From: Rhodosporidiobolus odoratus
Taxonomy: Eukaryota; Basidiomycota; Microbotryomycetes; Sporidiobolales; Sporidiobolaceae
Direction of reading: 5' to 3'
Assembly: GCA_034387635.1 (NCBI GenBank)
Contig: JAOANU010000016.1
Span: 248,001-312,000, forward strand
Length of the DNA stretch: 64,000 bases
Positions within the stretch are counted from its first letter, which is position 1. Each line of letters opens with the position of its first letter. Made by a program: the position numbers and the translations under genes. Positions 1-11,600 of the stretch are shown here, piece after piece. The notes under the pieces are model-generated. The model was not told the DNA's origin. It saw only the letters and a list, made by a program, of their open reading frames with translations, and ran no database searches.

Positions 1-180
1 CTTGCCGAGGACTTCCGGCATGTCGCACGTTCATTGCACTTTCGGATCCTGTATCCTCCCCGGCCCCTCAAAAGCGCTGCTCGTCCGTCTTCATGCTACC
101 GGTACTCGTTTCTTCACTTCAACTTTGCACCACCTTGCCCTCGCTTTAACCTCGGGCCACCTCCCGAAAAGCCTTCCGGC

Positions 181-2902
181 ATGCGTTTCCTTCTACCAAC
201 CCTGCTTGCTTCCGCCTCTGCACTGTCCAAGGTTGCCGCCCTCCGACAACCCTACGAGTATCTAGAAGCGCTCGAACGTTTCCAAGATGCGTGAGTACCG
301 GCTCTCGTAACGACCTAAATGTCGAGCTGCGAAGCTGACCTTTTCTGTCCTCAGCCTCCTCAACCCCGAGCCTATTGTCAAGGCAGGGAAGACGGATCTG
401 ATGGCTGAGGACGTCGTAGGGCGGCTAGATGTAACCACCAGTGAGTTGCTCGCGCTTCCTCGGCGAGTACGAGGCGACTAGCCCGCTAACTTGTACTCTT
501 ATTCCTGCAGCTTTTCTCGGTCAAGAGCTCAACATTGAATACCTCTTCGGTACGTCCTCTTGCCCGTCCTCTGCGCACATCGAGGTACAATGACCTGACC
601 TCTGCCTCTCCCTCTTATCGTGCCAGGCCTCTTCTACAATATCCGCGACGATACGATACCAGTACCAGCATTATCGGCTACCCAAAAAGCCATACTATCA
701 CTTCTCTGATCATCGAGCCGCCCGTAGCTTACTACAGCGCTGTCGTTGAGCTCGAATATGCGACCATTAACCGCACGATTCCTATACAAGCCGACTTCAT
801 TACGGCTTGGAACGATGACCTGAAAATGATTTCGTACGTCTGCGTCTCATCCTTGCTGGAGCAGTCTCACCATCCCTTATTGGCATATATAGGCGGACAG
901 CTGACGCTTCTCGCCTTGCGCAGATGGGATGCGACTCTGCGTCGATGGTCTCGTGCGTCAGCCGCCCTTCACTTTCTCGAGCCCTACTGATCGAGGTGCA
1001 CGCCTATCTTGCAGTGGGATTCCGCTACATCATCTCGCAAATCGCTCCGCAAATCGCGAAAGAACTCGGCGAAACGTACGATCCGGCAACAACAAACACG
1101 TCCGCTCTCATGGCTCAAAAAGCTGCGACCGAGCTATGCGCGACGGCGATGCAGTATTGCACGGGGGACAATCAGCAGTATGAGTCGTATGATCAGTGCT
1201 ACGCGGTGTTGACGGAGGAGAAGCCTTGGGGGGACCCGCTGGATGGAGGTCTCGATGTGCGTTATCGTTCTTCCCTCATTGCCTTGGGCTATCTTGCGAG
1301 GAGGATGCTAAGACTGACAAGAACATTGGTACAGACCACCTGGTGCCGCTACATTCACCGGAATATGGTTCCCTTCCGACCTCGAGTGCACTGTGCCCAT
1401 ATCGGTCCTTCCGGAGGCGACATGTGCATCGACCGCGACTATCTCGAAGTCACCTACGACTACCCGTTCTCTCAGACGCTGGTCGCTCCCAATGTCAGCT
1501 ACAATGCACAGGACATGGGTTCCTTGTCGGAGAAGAGCATTTCGGAGCTGGCGAAGGCGCAGCTTACTCTCACTTTCCCGACTACGGTCGCCTTCTGTGC
1601 GTTTCCGAGCTGTCTGACTCCTCTTGAAGCCCAACGCTCAACTGTTCTCGTGCTGCAGATCCCATTCCTGTCTTCGTCTTGACATTCATCCTTTATTTTT
1701 CCGCGAAAGTCAGCCACTGGGGCTTCAAGCGCTACTCCGCCGAGTACAACAAAATGTCTCCCGCTAATCAGCGCAATACGGTCACCTGTCAGTCATGTCT
1801 CTTCTGTACCGCTCAAAATACGCCTGTGCTGACGTCTTCCCTTACTTAGACGTCGTGAATGCTTTCTACACGACCGTCGCCCTCATCTGCCAGTGCATGG
1901 CGACGCCTGCTCTCGCCCATTCGTACTCCCAGTTTGGCATCAAGAATATCACCATTACAGCCGTGATCATTTCTGCTCTATGTGCGTTTCGGCACTCCTC
2001 ACAATTCCCGAAGACGCTTACTGACCGGTGCTTACGTGTGCTCTTCCGCAGACCTTTTCGAACTCGTCTACCGCGACTTCATGCGCCCTAGCTTGTTTGC
2101 GCACCATTTTTGCGTGAGTTTCTCCCCGACTTGGCCTTCTCAACTCGCTGATCCATTCACTCACATTCTCTTCCTCCTTTGCGCAGACGCTCTTGGCCAT
2201 CTTCTCCCTTTTTGGTACGGTTGAGAAGAGTTTCCACCCTGCTACGGTGACTGTGGGGTAAGCTCGCGATCCCGAATCGTCGTTCTTGAGTTTCGCGGCT
2301 GACTTTGCTCGCTCCCTCTCTTTTCTTAGCGTGATCTGGTTGTTCCAGGCGACGACAGAGCAATCCATCTTCATCGGTCTCCTACTCTGTACGTAATGCT
2401 TCGTTCCTTCGATATCTGAGGCTGTACCGCCATCACCGCCAATCCTGCTCCGCCACAAGACCGCTAACACAACCTCTCTCACCCTTCGGCAGACCGCCTC
2501 CGCTACAACCCCCGCATCGTCCGTCTCACCCTGCGCTTCGCCGCCATCCAATCTTTCCTCGTCAAGTTTGTCTTCGCCATCTACCTCCTCGTCGAGCATT
2601 CCCTAAAACTCGTTCAGTTCACCTCGACCCCAACCGACGTCTACTTCTCCGTCGTCGTCTACGTCGTCGGGATTCTTCTCCTCACGACTCAGGTGTATGG
2701 ATCTTGGGCCGTCTGGGCAATCTCGCTCAAGCTCAAGACGAGGGATGGAGCTTCTTCGAGTTCTTCACCCTCGGGGTCTTCGTCGATCAGAGGGGATCGC
2801 TCGCCTGAGATCAAGGTTGATCTGCAGCAGCTACCTTTTAGGCAGCAAAATCGACAGGACAACGATTTGGAGCTGGATCTGAAGGAGCCTGTCGAGGCTT
2901 GA
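181..2902 (+). CDS. Cys-rich ectodomain multi-pass membrane protein, copy 1 (apparent frameshift)
   Basis: Multi-exon gene. ATG 181 starts a hydrophobic signal-like segment (MRFLLPTLLASAS). An extracellular-type domain follows with spaced Cys residues and the motif HCAHIGPSGGDMC. The C-terminal half has about six to seven hydrophobic segments, including a HH pair near 2100 (AHHFC) that recalls TLC-type membrane domains; that comparison is inference. Introns are short, with donors such as gtgagt at 291 and gtgcgt near 1258. The same order of segments and near-identical motifs recur in the gene at 5793-8503, so the pair arose by tandem duplication. Compared with that copy, the exon at about 629-690 changes reading frame: it matches in one frame through NIRDD and in another frame from IIGYP on, and the first frame soon meets TGA. 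This implies a one-base deletion (or +2) near 650-665, so the copy may be a recent pseudogene or hold a sequencing error. All other junctions I checked are in frame. I recognise a conserved fungal architecture but no named function. Confidence 0.7.
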
Positions 2903-3281
2903 AGCTCGATGCGTCGTTCCGCTAAGTATCGTTGTTCTCGCGCATTTCGTACCATGTCTGTCATCCTTTCTTTCGTGCCTTGCAGTCCGTATGTAGGATT
3001 CGTTTTTGCCCCTCTTAGACATGTTTGTAGCCAGTCCTTTGTGCATCAAACCCGTTCAGTGCCTCACAAAAGTCTTCTGCGTCAATGATCTGTTTTGCGA
3101 GGAAGAGGGACAGCAGACGGACAGGCACTCCCGAGTCTGAACGCCTACTTCGACGGAGCTCGCGGGTCATCGGACTCTCAGGAGCCAGTCTACGAAGCAG
3201 GAAATGCTTGTATGATGCTCAACCTCATGAAACTAGAAGCGCAGAAAACGGTGCAGACACGGAGCAACAGCTTGCACGAAC
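2903..3281. other. Intergenic spacer
   Basis: Lies between the stop of membrane-protein copy 1 and the 3' remnant of the MATH-BTB pseudogene. It probably holds the 3' UTR of copy 1. I see no RNA gene, repeat or convincing ORF here. Confidence 0.5.
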
Positions 3282-4711
3282 CTACTGTGCGTCATCTTGT
3301 GCTTGCGCCTCCATCAACTCTAGCACAAAACCTGCAGCTCCGGGGATCTCATCGCGTGTTATCCGTCCCGTCACCTCTCTCCACAACTCCGTTCTCCTAA
3401 CCTTCCGATGATGACCTATAATGAGATCGATACTGGTACCACGTGGCAGGTCATAGTACAGTGAGGGCATTGTTGATCCGCTCTTCAGCTGCGGTTTTAA
3501 CTATAGGAGGATTTGATGGCTGCGAGACAGACATTTTGTAAGTCGGGCAGTCGGAGTAGATGGGCGAGGCGGAAGGCGGGTTTGGGCGGTACAGGGTAAG
3601 GAAGGCGGGGGTATTTAGCCTGTGCTGCAGCTAGAAGCTCGTTGCGAGTGGCGAAAGAGTCGGGTTGCGAAAAGAGGATGACAACGGGGCAAAATGGATG
3701 TAGCCGGTTTGGAGATAGACAAGAACGGCGTGGCAGTTGAAGAATGCCGTTTGAGTGATTGTGATTCGGTGAAAGGCGGGCTCTTCCGCATAAGGAGAGT
3801 GCCCGCGAGACGGTTGGTGGTCAGAGAAAAGGAAATGGTCAGTTTCGTCATCCGAGTCTTCAAAGTCTTTCTCGGTCTGTGGTGGGACGGGGGTCGAGTC
3901 GAAGACGGTCATACGAGCACGTTCCGAGCAACGTGGGGTTGATGCAGCGAAACACGAGGAGAGGACAGCGTTGAGATAGGGAGAAGAGCGCGAAAGGTTT
4001 TCGAAGTTGGCCCAGAATTTGGCGCCATCGTTTGGCGCCTGAGGGAAGAAGAAGCGGCCGTCAAATTGTGTGGTGACTGGCTCAGAGCGAGCGCTTGATG
4101 AAGAAAGTGGCCCGTCGGCCAGTGCAACGCTGGTACACAGGACTCTGGTCGAGTAGCAACTGAGGCTCATGCGCAAGTTCACGAGCTACGCCGGCTTGCT
4201 CGGGCAACACAGAGGAACGAGTGTGCAAGGGTGGATACTTCTCCTTGCGCTCCAGCTCGCAACTGTAGTCGCGGTAACTCAGAGCTTCGGGCTCGTCTCC
4301 CCATAGCATGCAGACAACCCGCTCGATGTGCCACTGCTGGACAGCCAATTTCCAGCCGTCGAGCACGTCCCCTTTGTCATTGACTTCCGGCACGTGATTG
4401 GGCTCCCAGGAGTGCTCGTTGACCAGTTGCTCGTGATTGCCCCGCTCCCAAGGGACCCAACACCAAGTAACGATCTCGGGCCCTGATCGTGCCAGCTCGA
4501 GGTTGCCATGGTTGAAGCTGAGGACGAGACCATCGTTCAAAGTATGGGATACGAGGAGGCGCCAGACTCCTGCGAGTGGAACGTCTTGTCCTGGAAAAGA
4601 AAGTTCCCATTCCGGTTTGATGGGTTGTAGTGAGATGCGGCTACGCCATCTGATGCAGACGTGGTACGAGGCATCGACGGTGGGTTTTTCGACCTCGATG
4701 GCCACGCTCAT
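3282..4711 (-). pseudogene. Decayed MATH-BTB domain protein gene
   Basis: Read on the minus strand from ATG 4711. The first 209-codon frame (4711-4082) looks like a MATH-type N-terminal half. A second frame (about 4080-3631) carries BTB-like features: SRSSPYLNAVL, the acidic block EDSDDETD, and VLVYLQTGYIHFAPL. The BTB continuation (ATRNELLAAAQAK, then FRLAHLLRLPDL) is in a third frame from about 3660 to 3495, where it meets TAA. The C-terminal remnant (LYYDLPRG, then RDEIPGAAGFVLELMEA) is in yet another frame, 3470-3282. An intron could explain the first frame change (4182-4082). The 3650-3630 shift lies inside a conserved stretch, and the stop near 3500 cuts a conserved helix, so both look like true lesions. 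MATH-BTB proteins normally act as Cul3 ubiquitin-ligase adaptors and are a large lineage-specific family in these yeasts (family knowledge). This copy is probably dead. Confidence 0.72.
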
Positions 4712-5600
4712 GCTTGCCGGACGGCCTGCTGGTGCTGGTGGGGGGCGATCGGAGCGAGAGGCTGGGGAGGAGACTTGAACTCGACGGTGAACCTTGAAGC
4801 TCAGGGAGTCACAAGAGCCAATCCACGTAGTTGAGTGTGGGTAATTGCAAGCTTGCCAAAGTGATCAGGCCGGTCCAGAGGGAGTCAGAATTGAGTGAAA
4901 GCGACAGTCGGAGGAAGTCTCATCTTTTTACTCGAATCTCTTGCTTTCATAGCTATCTGCTGTACCATACATACCATACAGCGCTTCGTAAGCGCTGTCC
5001 GTCCCGACTCTGCACCCCTTCGTCCTCCCTCACGCCCTTATCGCCAGTCTCTTCACCCTTTCTGTAGTCAACTGATCAGGCCTTGACCTGCTCGTAAAAA
5101 GCCTGGGAAGCGCCCGTTGACTTGCTGCAGCCTGGAGCGGTGCAACAGCTACGTTCTGCGTGGCACAGCGGGGTCAGCGAGCTGCGAGGTCGGCGGAGCA
5201 GGTCGAAATCAGACCGGCGGGCTTGTCTTGAGGGGGCGCCTTCAGGCGCCTGAGCGGTTGAGCGCATTCTGCCGCAACCTGCCGGACCGTCGTCTCCGTG
5301 CCACCGTCTACTGCGTCAGAAGGCGCTCCTTTTTGGCGCTTCCTTCCATTGGCGGAGCGGGCGTTGGCCGTTCTATCTCCAATCCAGCTGCTTCAGCGCC
5401 ACCTCCTCGGACTGTTGCCGTTTCTTCTTGTCGAATCGTCGGCTGACAGGTCGGCAGACGGAGTGGCTGCCTCACGCCAACGAGAAGGCCACACTGATTG
5501 GTCCGTGAGTTCTCCGAGACAGTCTCAAGAGCTCAGTGGCTTGATTGGGACTAAAGGAGCTAATACATGCAGTCTCGGATGACGTCGGACTTGGGTCTCC

Positions 5601-5629
5601 TTATCACGTGCACCTGTTTATCACGTGCA
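5601..5629. promoter_or_regulatory. Direct pair of CACGTG (E-box) sites
   Basis: The 12-mer ttatcacgtgca occurs twice, at 5601-5612 and 5618-5629, about 165-190 bp upstream of the ATG at 5793. CACGTG is the palindromic core bound by fungal bHLH factors (Cbf1/Pho4/SREBP-like; general knowledge). That an exact 12-bp context repeats in a putative promoter suggests a real binding site pair; function is inferred. Confidence 0.4.
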
Positions 5630-5684
5630 TTGTTGCCGTGGCAGCTTCCGTCCCACGAATCAGAGCAAGCGCTCCGTTGTCGCT

Positions 5685-5714
5685 CCAGGGATGTCCAGGG
5701 ATGTCCAGGGATGT
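5685..5714. repeat. Three perfect copies of a 10-bp unit
   Basis: ccagggatgt is repeated three times without mismatch (5685-5694, 5695-5704, 5705-5714), in the promoter zone of the gene starting at 5793, between the CACGTG pair and the TATA-like box. Confidence 0.8.
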
Positions 5715-5760
5715 TTCGTTGGCACCGGCGGCTGAACAGGCTGTGAGTGGCTCTCTTCTT

Positions 5761-5770
5761 TATTTATATG
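5761..5770 (+). promoter_or_regulatory. TATA-like box of membrane-protein copy 2
   Basis: The AT-rich string tatttatatg lies only 23-32 bp upstream of the ATG at 5793, in otherwise GC-rich sequence. If used as a TATA box, the 5' leader would be very short. Confidence 0.35.
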
Positions 5771-5792
5771 CTCAGCTGCTCGACCGCCCGCC

Positions 5793-8503
5793 ATGCGCTT
5801 CGTTTCCGCTCTGACAGCCGCGTCGACCTTCTCAGCACTCTTTGCTCGCGTTGCAGCTTTGAGGCAACCCTACGAGTATCTGGCAGCGCTGCAACGGTTC
5901 CAGGACGAGTAAGCGTCAAGCCCTTTTTTCCGTGCCGCCAGCCTGCTCGTGACGCCGCCGCTCTCCCTGACCCCCGGCTTTCCTTTCGCTCGCCCCCCGC
6001 AGATGGGTCAATCCGGCTGAGACCGTTGAGAGGGGGTGGAGCGAGTCCTTGTCGGATGACTGTGTTGGACGGGTAGACTTGACTACTAGTACGCTTCCTT
6101 CCCACTATTGTACCCCCTACCTGCAGGCCCCACTGACCTTTTCCCACTTCTACAGCTTTTCAAGGGCAAGAGCTCAACACCGAGTACCTCTTCGGTATGG
6201 CCGCTCTCCGCTCGTTGTCGAGCACAGAAGCTGCCGATGGAAAGCCAGCAAGAGAGCTGACGGTCACTTCCTCCGCCAGGCCTTTTCCAAAACGTTCGCA
6301 GCGACCCCAACACGACTCACATCACAGGTTACCCGGTAGCGCAAGAAATCCAGTCTCTGCTAGTCGAACCACCACTCGTCTACTTCTCGGTCATTCTCGA
6401 CCTCGCTTTCGACACCATCAATCAGCGCATCCCAGTTCAGCTCGATGTCATTACGGCTTGGAATGACGACCTCAAGATCATCTCGTGCGTCCTGCACGAA
6501 GTCCAGCCCCCCGCGGCAGCTGACTGTCGATGAATATGCAGCTACGACGCATCATTCCGACGATGGCCTCGTTCGTTCTTTCCTTCCTTCCCTAGTTGCA
6601 TCGACATCAATCAAGCTCACCGGATCTCTCACGCCTACAGAAAGCTTCGAATACATCTCCACTCAAATTGCCCCGCAAATTGCCAAAGAACTTGGCGAGT
6701 CCTACGACGCGGTTTCGACCAACAAGTCGGCCCTGTTCGCCCGCAAGGCGGCCAAGGAGCTCTGTGCGACGGCCAGGGACCACTGTGTGGGATCCAACAA
6801 GCAGTACGATTCGTACGATGAGTGCTACCATTTCTTGACGGAAGAACGGCCGTGGGGTAATGCGCTTGACGGCGGTCTGGACGTGCGTCATTCTCTTATA
6901 CGGAAGCCTAGCTCTTGATGGCTTATAATTTATGGCGTTGCAGACTACCTGGTGCCGCTATGTCCACGGCAACATGGTGCAGTTCCGCCCGGACATCCAC
7001 TGCGCCCATATCGGTCCCTCCGGCGGCGATATGTGCATCGACCGCGACTACCTCGAGGTCACCAAGGCTTTCCCTTTTTCCCAGACATTTGTCGCACCTA
7101 ACGTGACTTGGGACGACCGTGACATGGCCAAGCTGTCGAAGAAGTCTGTGGATGAGTTGGCTATGCTGAAGTTGACTCTGGCCTTCCCGACGACTGTTGC
7201 TTTCGTACGCTAGCGATTCCTCCTCCCCGTACTTCTGTCCTGCTCCTCCAAAGGCCCATTGCTGACCGTGCCTCTGGTGACCGCAGTTCTCCGTCCCCAC
7301 TTTCGTCTTCCTCTGCATTCTTTACATCTCCGCTAAAATCATCGAGACTCTCTTCGCCCGGTTCTCCTTCGAGTACCGACTCCTTACTCTAGCCAATCAG
7401 CGCAACACCGTGACTTGTATGTTGCCTGTCCTACCTGCACCTCGTTCCCTCGCACTTACCTGTTCTTCTTCTCCAGATCTCCTCAATACCATCGTCACTA
7501 CCATTGCTCTCGGTTTCCAGCTCGTATGCACTCCATCTCTGCTGCATGTCTACACCAAGATTGGAGTGCAATGCCAGACAATCACTGCTGCGATGATCTC
7601 TGCTCTCTGTACGTTCTCTCCCTCTCTCTCGCCCACCATGCCTTCGCCTAACGGCCTTTCCTACCTGTGCAGATATTTTCGAGATGATCTACCGCGAATC
7701 GATGCGACCAAGCTTGCTGGCTCACCACTTCTGCGTGCGTTCTCCTCGACCTCGACCTTCTCAATCTCGCCTCAGCTCGATTAACCACAGTTCTCCTCCC
7801 CGCAAATAGACGCTACTGGCCATCATCTCCCTCTTTGTCGCCATCGAGAACACTTACCACCCTGCTATCATCGGCGTTGGGTAGGTCTATCTCCTGCAAG
7901 CGCTTTATTTTCAACGAGACTGACTTTCGAATCTCTTCCGCCGCCTCGCAGCTGCATCTGGCTCTTCCAGGCGACGACCGAGCAATCAGTCTTCATTTCC
8001 CTCTTGATGTGTAAGCCGACTTCCCTGTTCTTTCCGACCCTATCCCACCACGCCCGCTCTTTCCCCCGTTAACATTTCGTGTCCTTCCTCCCACAGACCG
8101 CCTAAAATACAACTCGATCACCACCCGCACCGCTCTCCGCTTCGCCGCCGTCCAATCCTTCCTCGTCAAGTTTATCTTCGCCATCTACCTCCTCGTCGAG
8201 CACTCTCTCAAACTCGTCCATTTCACCGAAGTTGGCACCGACATCTACTTCTCCGTCATCGTCTACACGGTTGGCACGCTTCTCCTCCTGACCCAGGCGT
8301 ACGGATCATGGGCTGTCTGGGCGATCTCTCTCAAGCTTACCCAGCAATTGCGGGCAAACAAGGATGGATCGTGCGCGGGTCCGTCCCCTGCAGGCCAAAG
8401 TATCCGGGGTTTCGTCAACCTCGAAGACGAGGTCGACGACGACATCAAAGGGGGTCTGGCTCCGTCGACGCCCACGTCGGCTTCCTCCGTCACCTCTGTC
8501 TGA
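5793..8503 (+). CDS. Cys-rich ectodomain multi-pass membrane protein, copy 2 (intact)
   Basis: Intact tandem paralogue of the gene at 181. ATG 5793 opens a signal-like hydrophobic N-terminus, then ALRQPYEYLAALQRFQD, shared almost word for word with copy 1. The luminal or extracellular domain carries ELCATARDHCVG, YDSYDECYHFL, WCRYVHGNMV and HCAHIGPSGGDMCIDRDYLEV. The Cys spacing suggests disulphides. Downstream there are about six to seven transmembrane segments, including FEMIYRESMRPSLLAHHFC, with a HH pair as seen in TLC domains. The tail (from about 8340) is hydrophilic and acidic (EDEVDDDIKGG) and ends in TGA at 8503. Splice junctions read in frame throughout, including the exon that is frame-shifted in copy 1 (LFQNVRSDPNTTHITGYP). 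The 3' end faces the 3' end of GCN1, about 130 bp away. Biochemical role unknown; a membrane receptor or lipid-related role is speculation. Confidence 0.75.
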
Positions 8504-8634
8504 TCAGAAACAGAGCCTCCGATCGGGGGGCCTCACATGGATGCTTGGAAACATAGACAGGACCGGTAGACTGAACAACGGCTTTTTGTTGGATTTCTCG
8601 TTTTTTGGGGGCAGTATGGAATGTAAAGCGCGCT

Positions 8635-11600
8635 CTACAGCTTTGACAAGACTTCTTCGTCGTCCCTCCACGGTTCTCGCTCCTTGAACAGCTCCTTCGC
8701 TTCTCGGGAGGGTCGTGCAATCGCCGGGTTGACCGCTCCCCCTGATCCGCCAATGGACTTGAGTACTCGCTCGACGGTACCCATCTTGTCCAACTCGTAG
8801 AGCGCTATGGGAGAGATGTCGATCATCTCGCGGAGCGCGACGGCCGAGAGCTGTGTCGGCGGAAGGTCGGTCTCGGTGGCGGTAATGAAAGAGGTGATGG
8901 TGAAGGAAAGAGACTCGACGTCGTGCAAAGCAACGGCAGCGGTAAGGCGAGCGATGGCGGTGGCATAAGACTCTACAGCGGTAGAAGCTGTGTTAGATGT
9001 CCTTCGCAGAAGGGGAAAGCGTATTGCAAACGCACCTTTTGGTGACTCTGCGAAAGCCTCCGAAACGATGTCGACCACGGAAGAGATGCTCGTTTCGCTC
9101 ATGTTCTTGCCGCCACTGGTAACGGTGGCAGCGAGACCGTTGATAACCGAATCCCGAACGTCGCCCTCCTCGGTTGCGGCCAAGTTGGTGAGCTCCGTAA
9201 CAAGCGGATCGACCCTAGGCTGGTGGTGCATGAGGACGCCGAGGGCGGCGGAACCACGGTTCCGGACAGACAGAGAAGACGGGTCGACAAGGGACTTGAC
9301 GAAAGTGCGCTGGAGTTGAGGGAAGAAGGGCTTGACGAACAGCGGGACGCGCTGGAGGAGGATGGTAAGGGTAGAAAGGATGGCGGATTTGACGGGGGGA
9401 GGGAAGCGATCGCCGATGACACGAACTGCAAGCGGAACAAGGTGAGCCATCGAGCGAGAGGGGTATGAGAGAGGTTGGACTGACTGAGAGGGCCGACAGT
9501 CTGAATGCAGTAAGCCTTGAAAGCCTCGGGAGACGTTCGCTCGACGAGGTCTCCGAGACCGTAAGCGGCTTGTTCGCGCTGTTCGGCGGTACCAGCGAGG
9601 AGACCTTGGAGGAAGATAGCTGCAAGGGGGACAACGGCGTGAGTATGGGGAATAGGCGGGAAGGCACGATAGCATGAAAACGCACGAAGAATGGGCTTGA
9701 GACCGTTCGGGCGCGAGAAGCCATCGACGGGGTGACCGGGAGTACCGACGCTCTCGATCGTCCTGCGAAGCGGCACAACGAGCGGCTCCATGTCCTCCTT
9801 GTCGATCTTTTTGACCAGCGCATCAAGCGCAGTCCAAGCAGCACCGACGACGTCCGCTGTCCGATCGTCGAACAAACTGACGAGCTGGCGGATGAAGTCG
9901 ACGACGTAGTCGGAGAAGTCGGCTTCGGTGGCCTGGCAGAACCGGGTGAAGAGGCTGCAGCCAGTGATACGCTTCGCAGGTGATTCGTTCTTGCACAGGC
10001 TGAGCATGTGCATCTGCAGACTGCCGAGACCGCTTTCGTGGTCTTCGACAGCGGCAAGAACGGCGGTGAGTGCCGAGTCGAGCTCTGCGACGGTATCCTC
10101 GTCTTGGTCAGTCTCGAGGGCGCTTTGCAGAGCGTCGACGATGTGGGTGAGGCGACGACCCAGAGCGGAACCGGCGACGCGCACAAGGGCGGAAAGAGCT
10201 CGGGCGTTGAACGCGGTGATGGGCTTGGTGATGAGGCGGGGGATGAGGACGGGGAAAATCTTATCGGCGCGGACTTGCATGACCTGCAGCAGGGCAGAAA
10301 TAGGTGAGTGATGTGACCCCAGGGTATAACGGCCGGCAACGCGGTTAAATACTTACCTCGCGAAGAGCTTCGAGTGCAGCGTCAGCAGTCTCTCCCGGCG
10401 TTTGCAGCGCATCGAGCAGTGTCGGGATCGTCTCGTCAATCGAGCGCGTGCCGATGACCTGCTGAGCGATGTCGAACGCCTGTGCAGCGGCGGAACGAAC
10501 AGTCGGGTCCGAGTCGACGAGTGCAGATCGGACGGCGGCGATAACCGCGTCTTCGTGCGTTTCGAGTGAAGACTTGCTGGTGTTCGCCATGAGCTCGGTG
10601 AGGGCAAGGCAGACACCCTCGCGCTGGCGGCGGTCGGGTGATGCCATGGCCTTCTGCAAGATGGCGATGACCTCGCCAAGGACGGCTTCGCCAAGGCGAC
10701 GGCAAGTGTCGGCCAAGCAGCGAGCAGCGGTCTAAGGAGCGAAGCAAATAGTCTATGTAAGCAACGGCAGGGACAAGCGAAGAGAAAATGGACTGCTCAC
10801 CTCGCGCTGATCGAGGCCGGGGCTGGCAAGGATGCGAACAATGTTCTGCACTGCAGGCACGAAGAAGTGCGTCAGCTTGGGTACACCAAAGATCACGTTC
10901 CGGCGCCGGAAGAAACCTACTGAGCACAGGCAGGATCTCGCGAGCAGTCTTCGGCGTGTTCGACACGAGCGCCTTCCACACGCCAATGGCAGCCTGGCGT
11001 ACGACACCGACAGCGTCCTGACGGACAATGTAGATAGCCGCAAGAACACGGTCGCGACGCTCTTTGCCGAGACCTTCGATGAGGGCCTTCTTCGCGGCGT
11101 CCATGCCTGGTGTCGTGTCCTCCGCGCCTTCGTCTTCGCCCTCCTCGTCTTCGCTGATCTTGCCGCTGATACCAGAGATGCGGAAGAGAAGGTCGCCGAT
11201 AAGCTGGACGGAGCTGTGAGAAGGGGAGCAAGAAAGGTCAGAGGCCGCAAGGGAGATAGGCAGTGAAGCTGAACGGACCTTTGACGAATGCGCCACGCCT
11301 CGTCGAAGAGACCCAACTCGAGCTCGGGAAGGAGCAACTCGATAGCCTTCTGACTGTGACTGGCAACAATCATTCGACCAGCCCTCATTGACGCCTCGCG
11401 AACAAAGTCCGAGTCGTCCGCCAGACCCGAAAGGACCGGCTGGATGATGCGACCCAGGTACGGTGCGAAACGGTCGCCAAAGGTGACAGGAAGGAAGACG
11501 AGGAGGGAGATGTGACCTTCGCGAACGTAAGTACGGGGACTGCTCGTGCTGCTGAGAATGTTGGGCAAGAGGTCCTCGAGACGATCGGTACCGAGGCCGG

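Larger units (their letters stand above)
4712..5792. other. Intergenic region upstream of membrane-protein copy 2
   Basis: About 1.1 kb between the pseudogene start and the start of copy 2. I see no convincing gene; short ORFs here have no recognisable content. The last 200 bp holds a pair of CACGTG sites, a three-copy 10-bp repeat and a TATA-like box, listed separately, so it is probably the promoter of copy 2. Confidence 0.5.
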
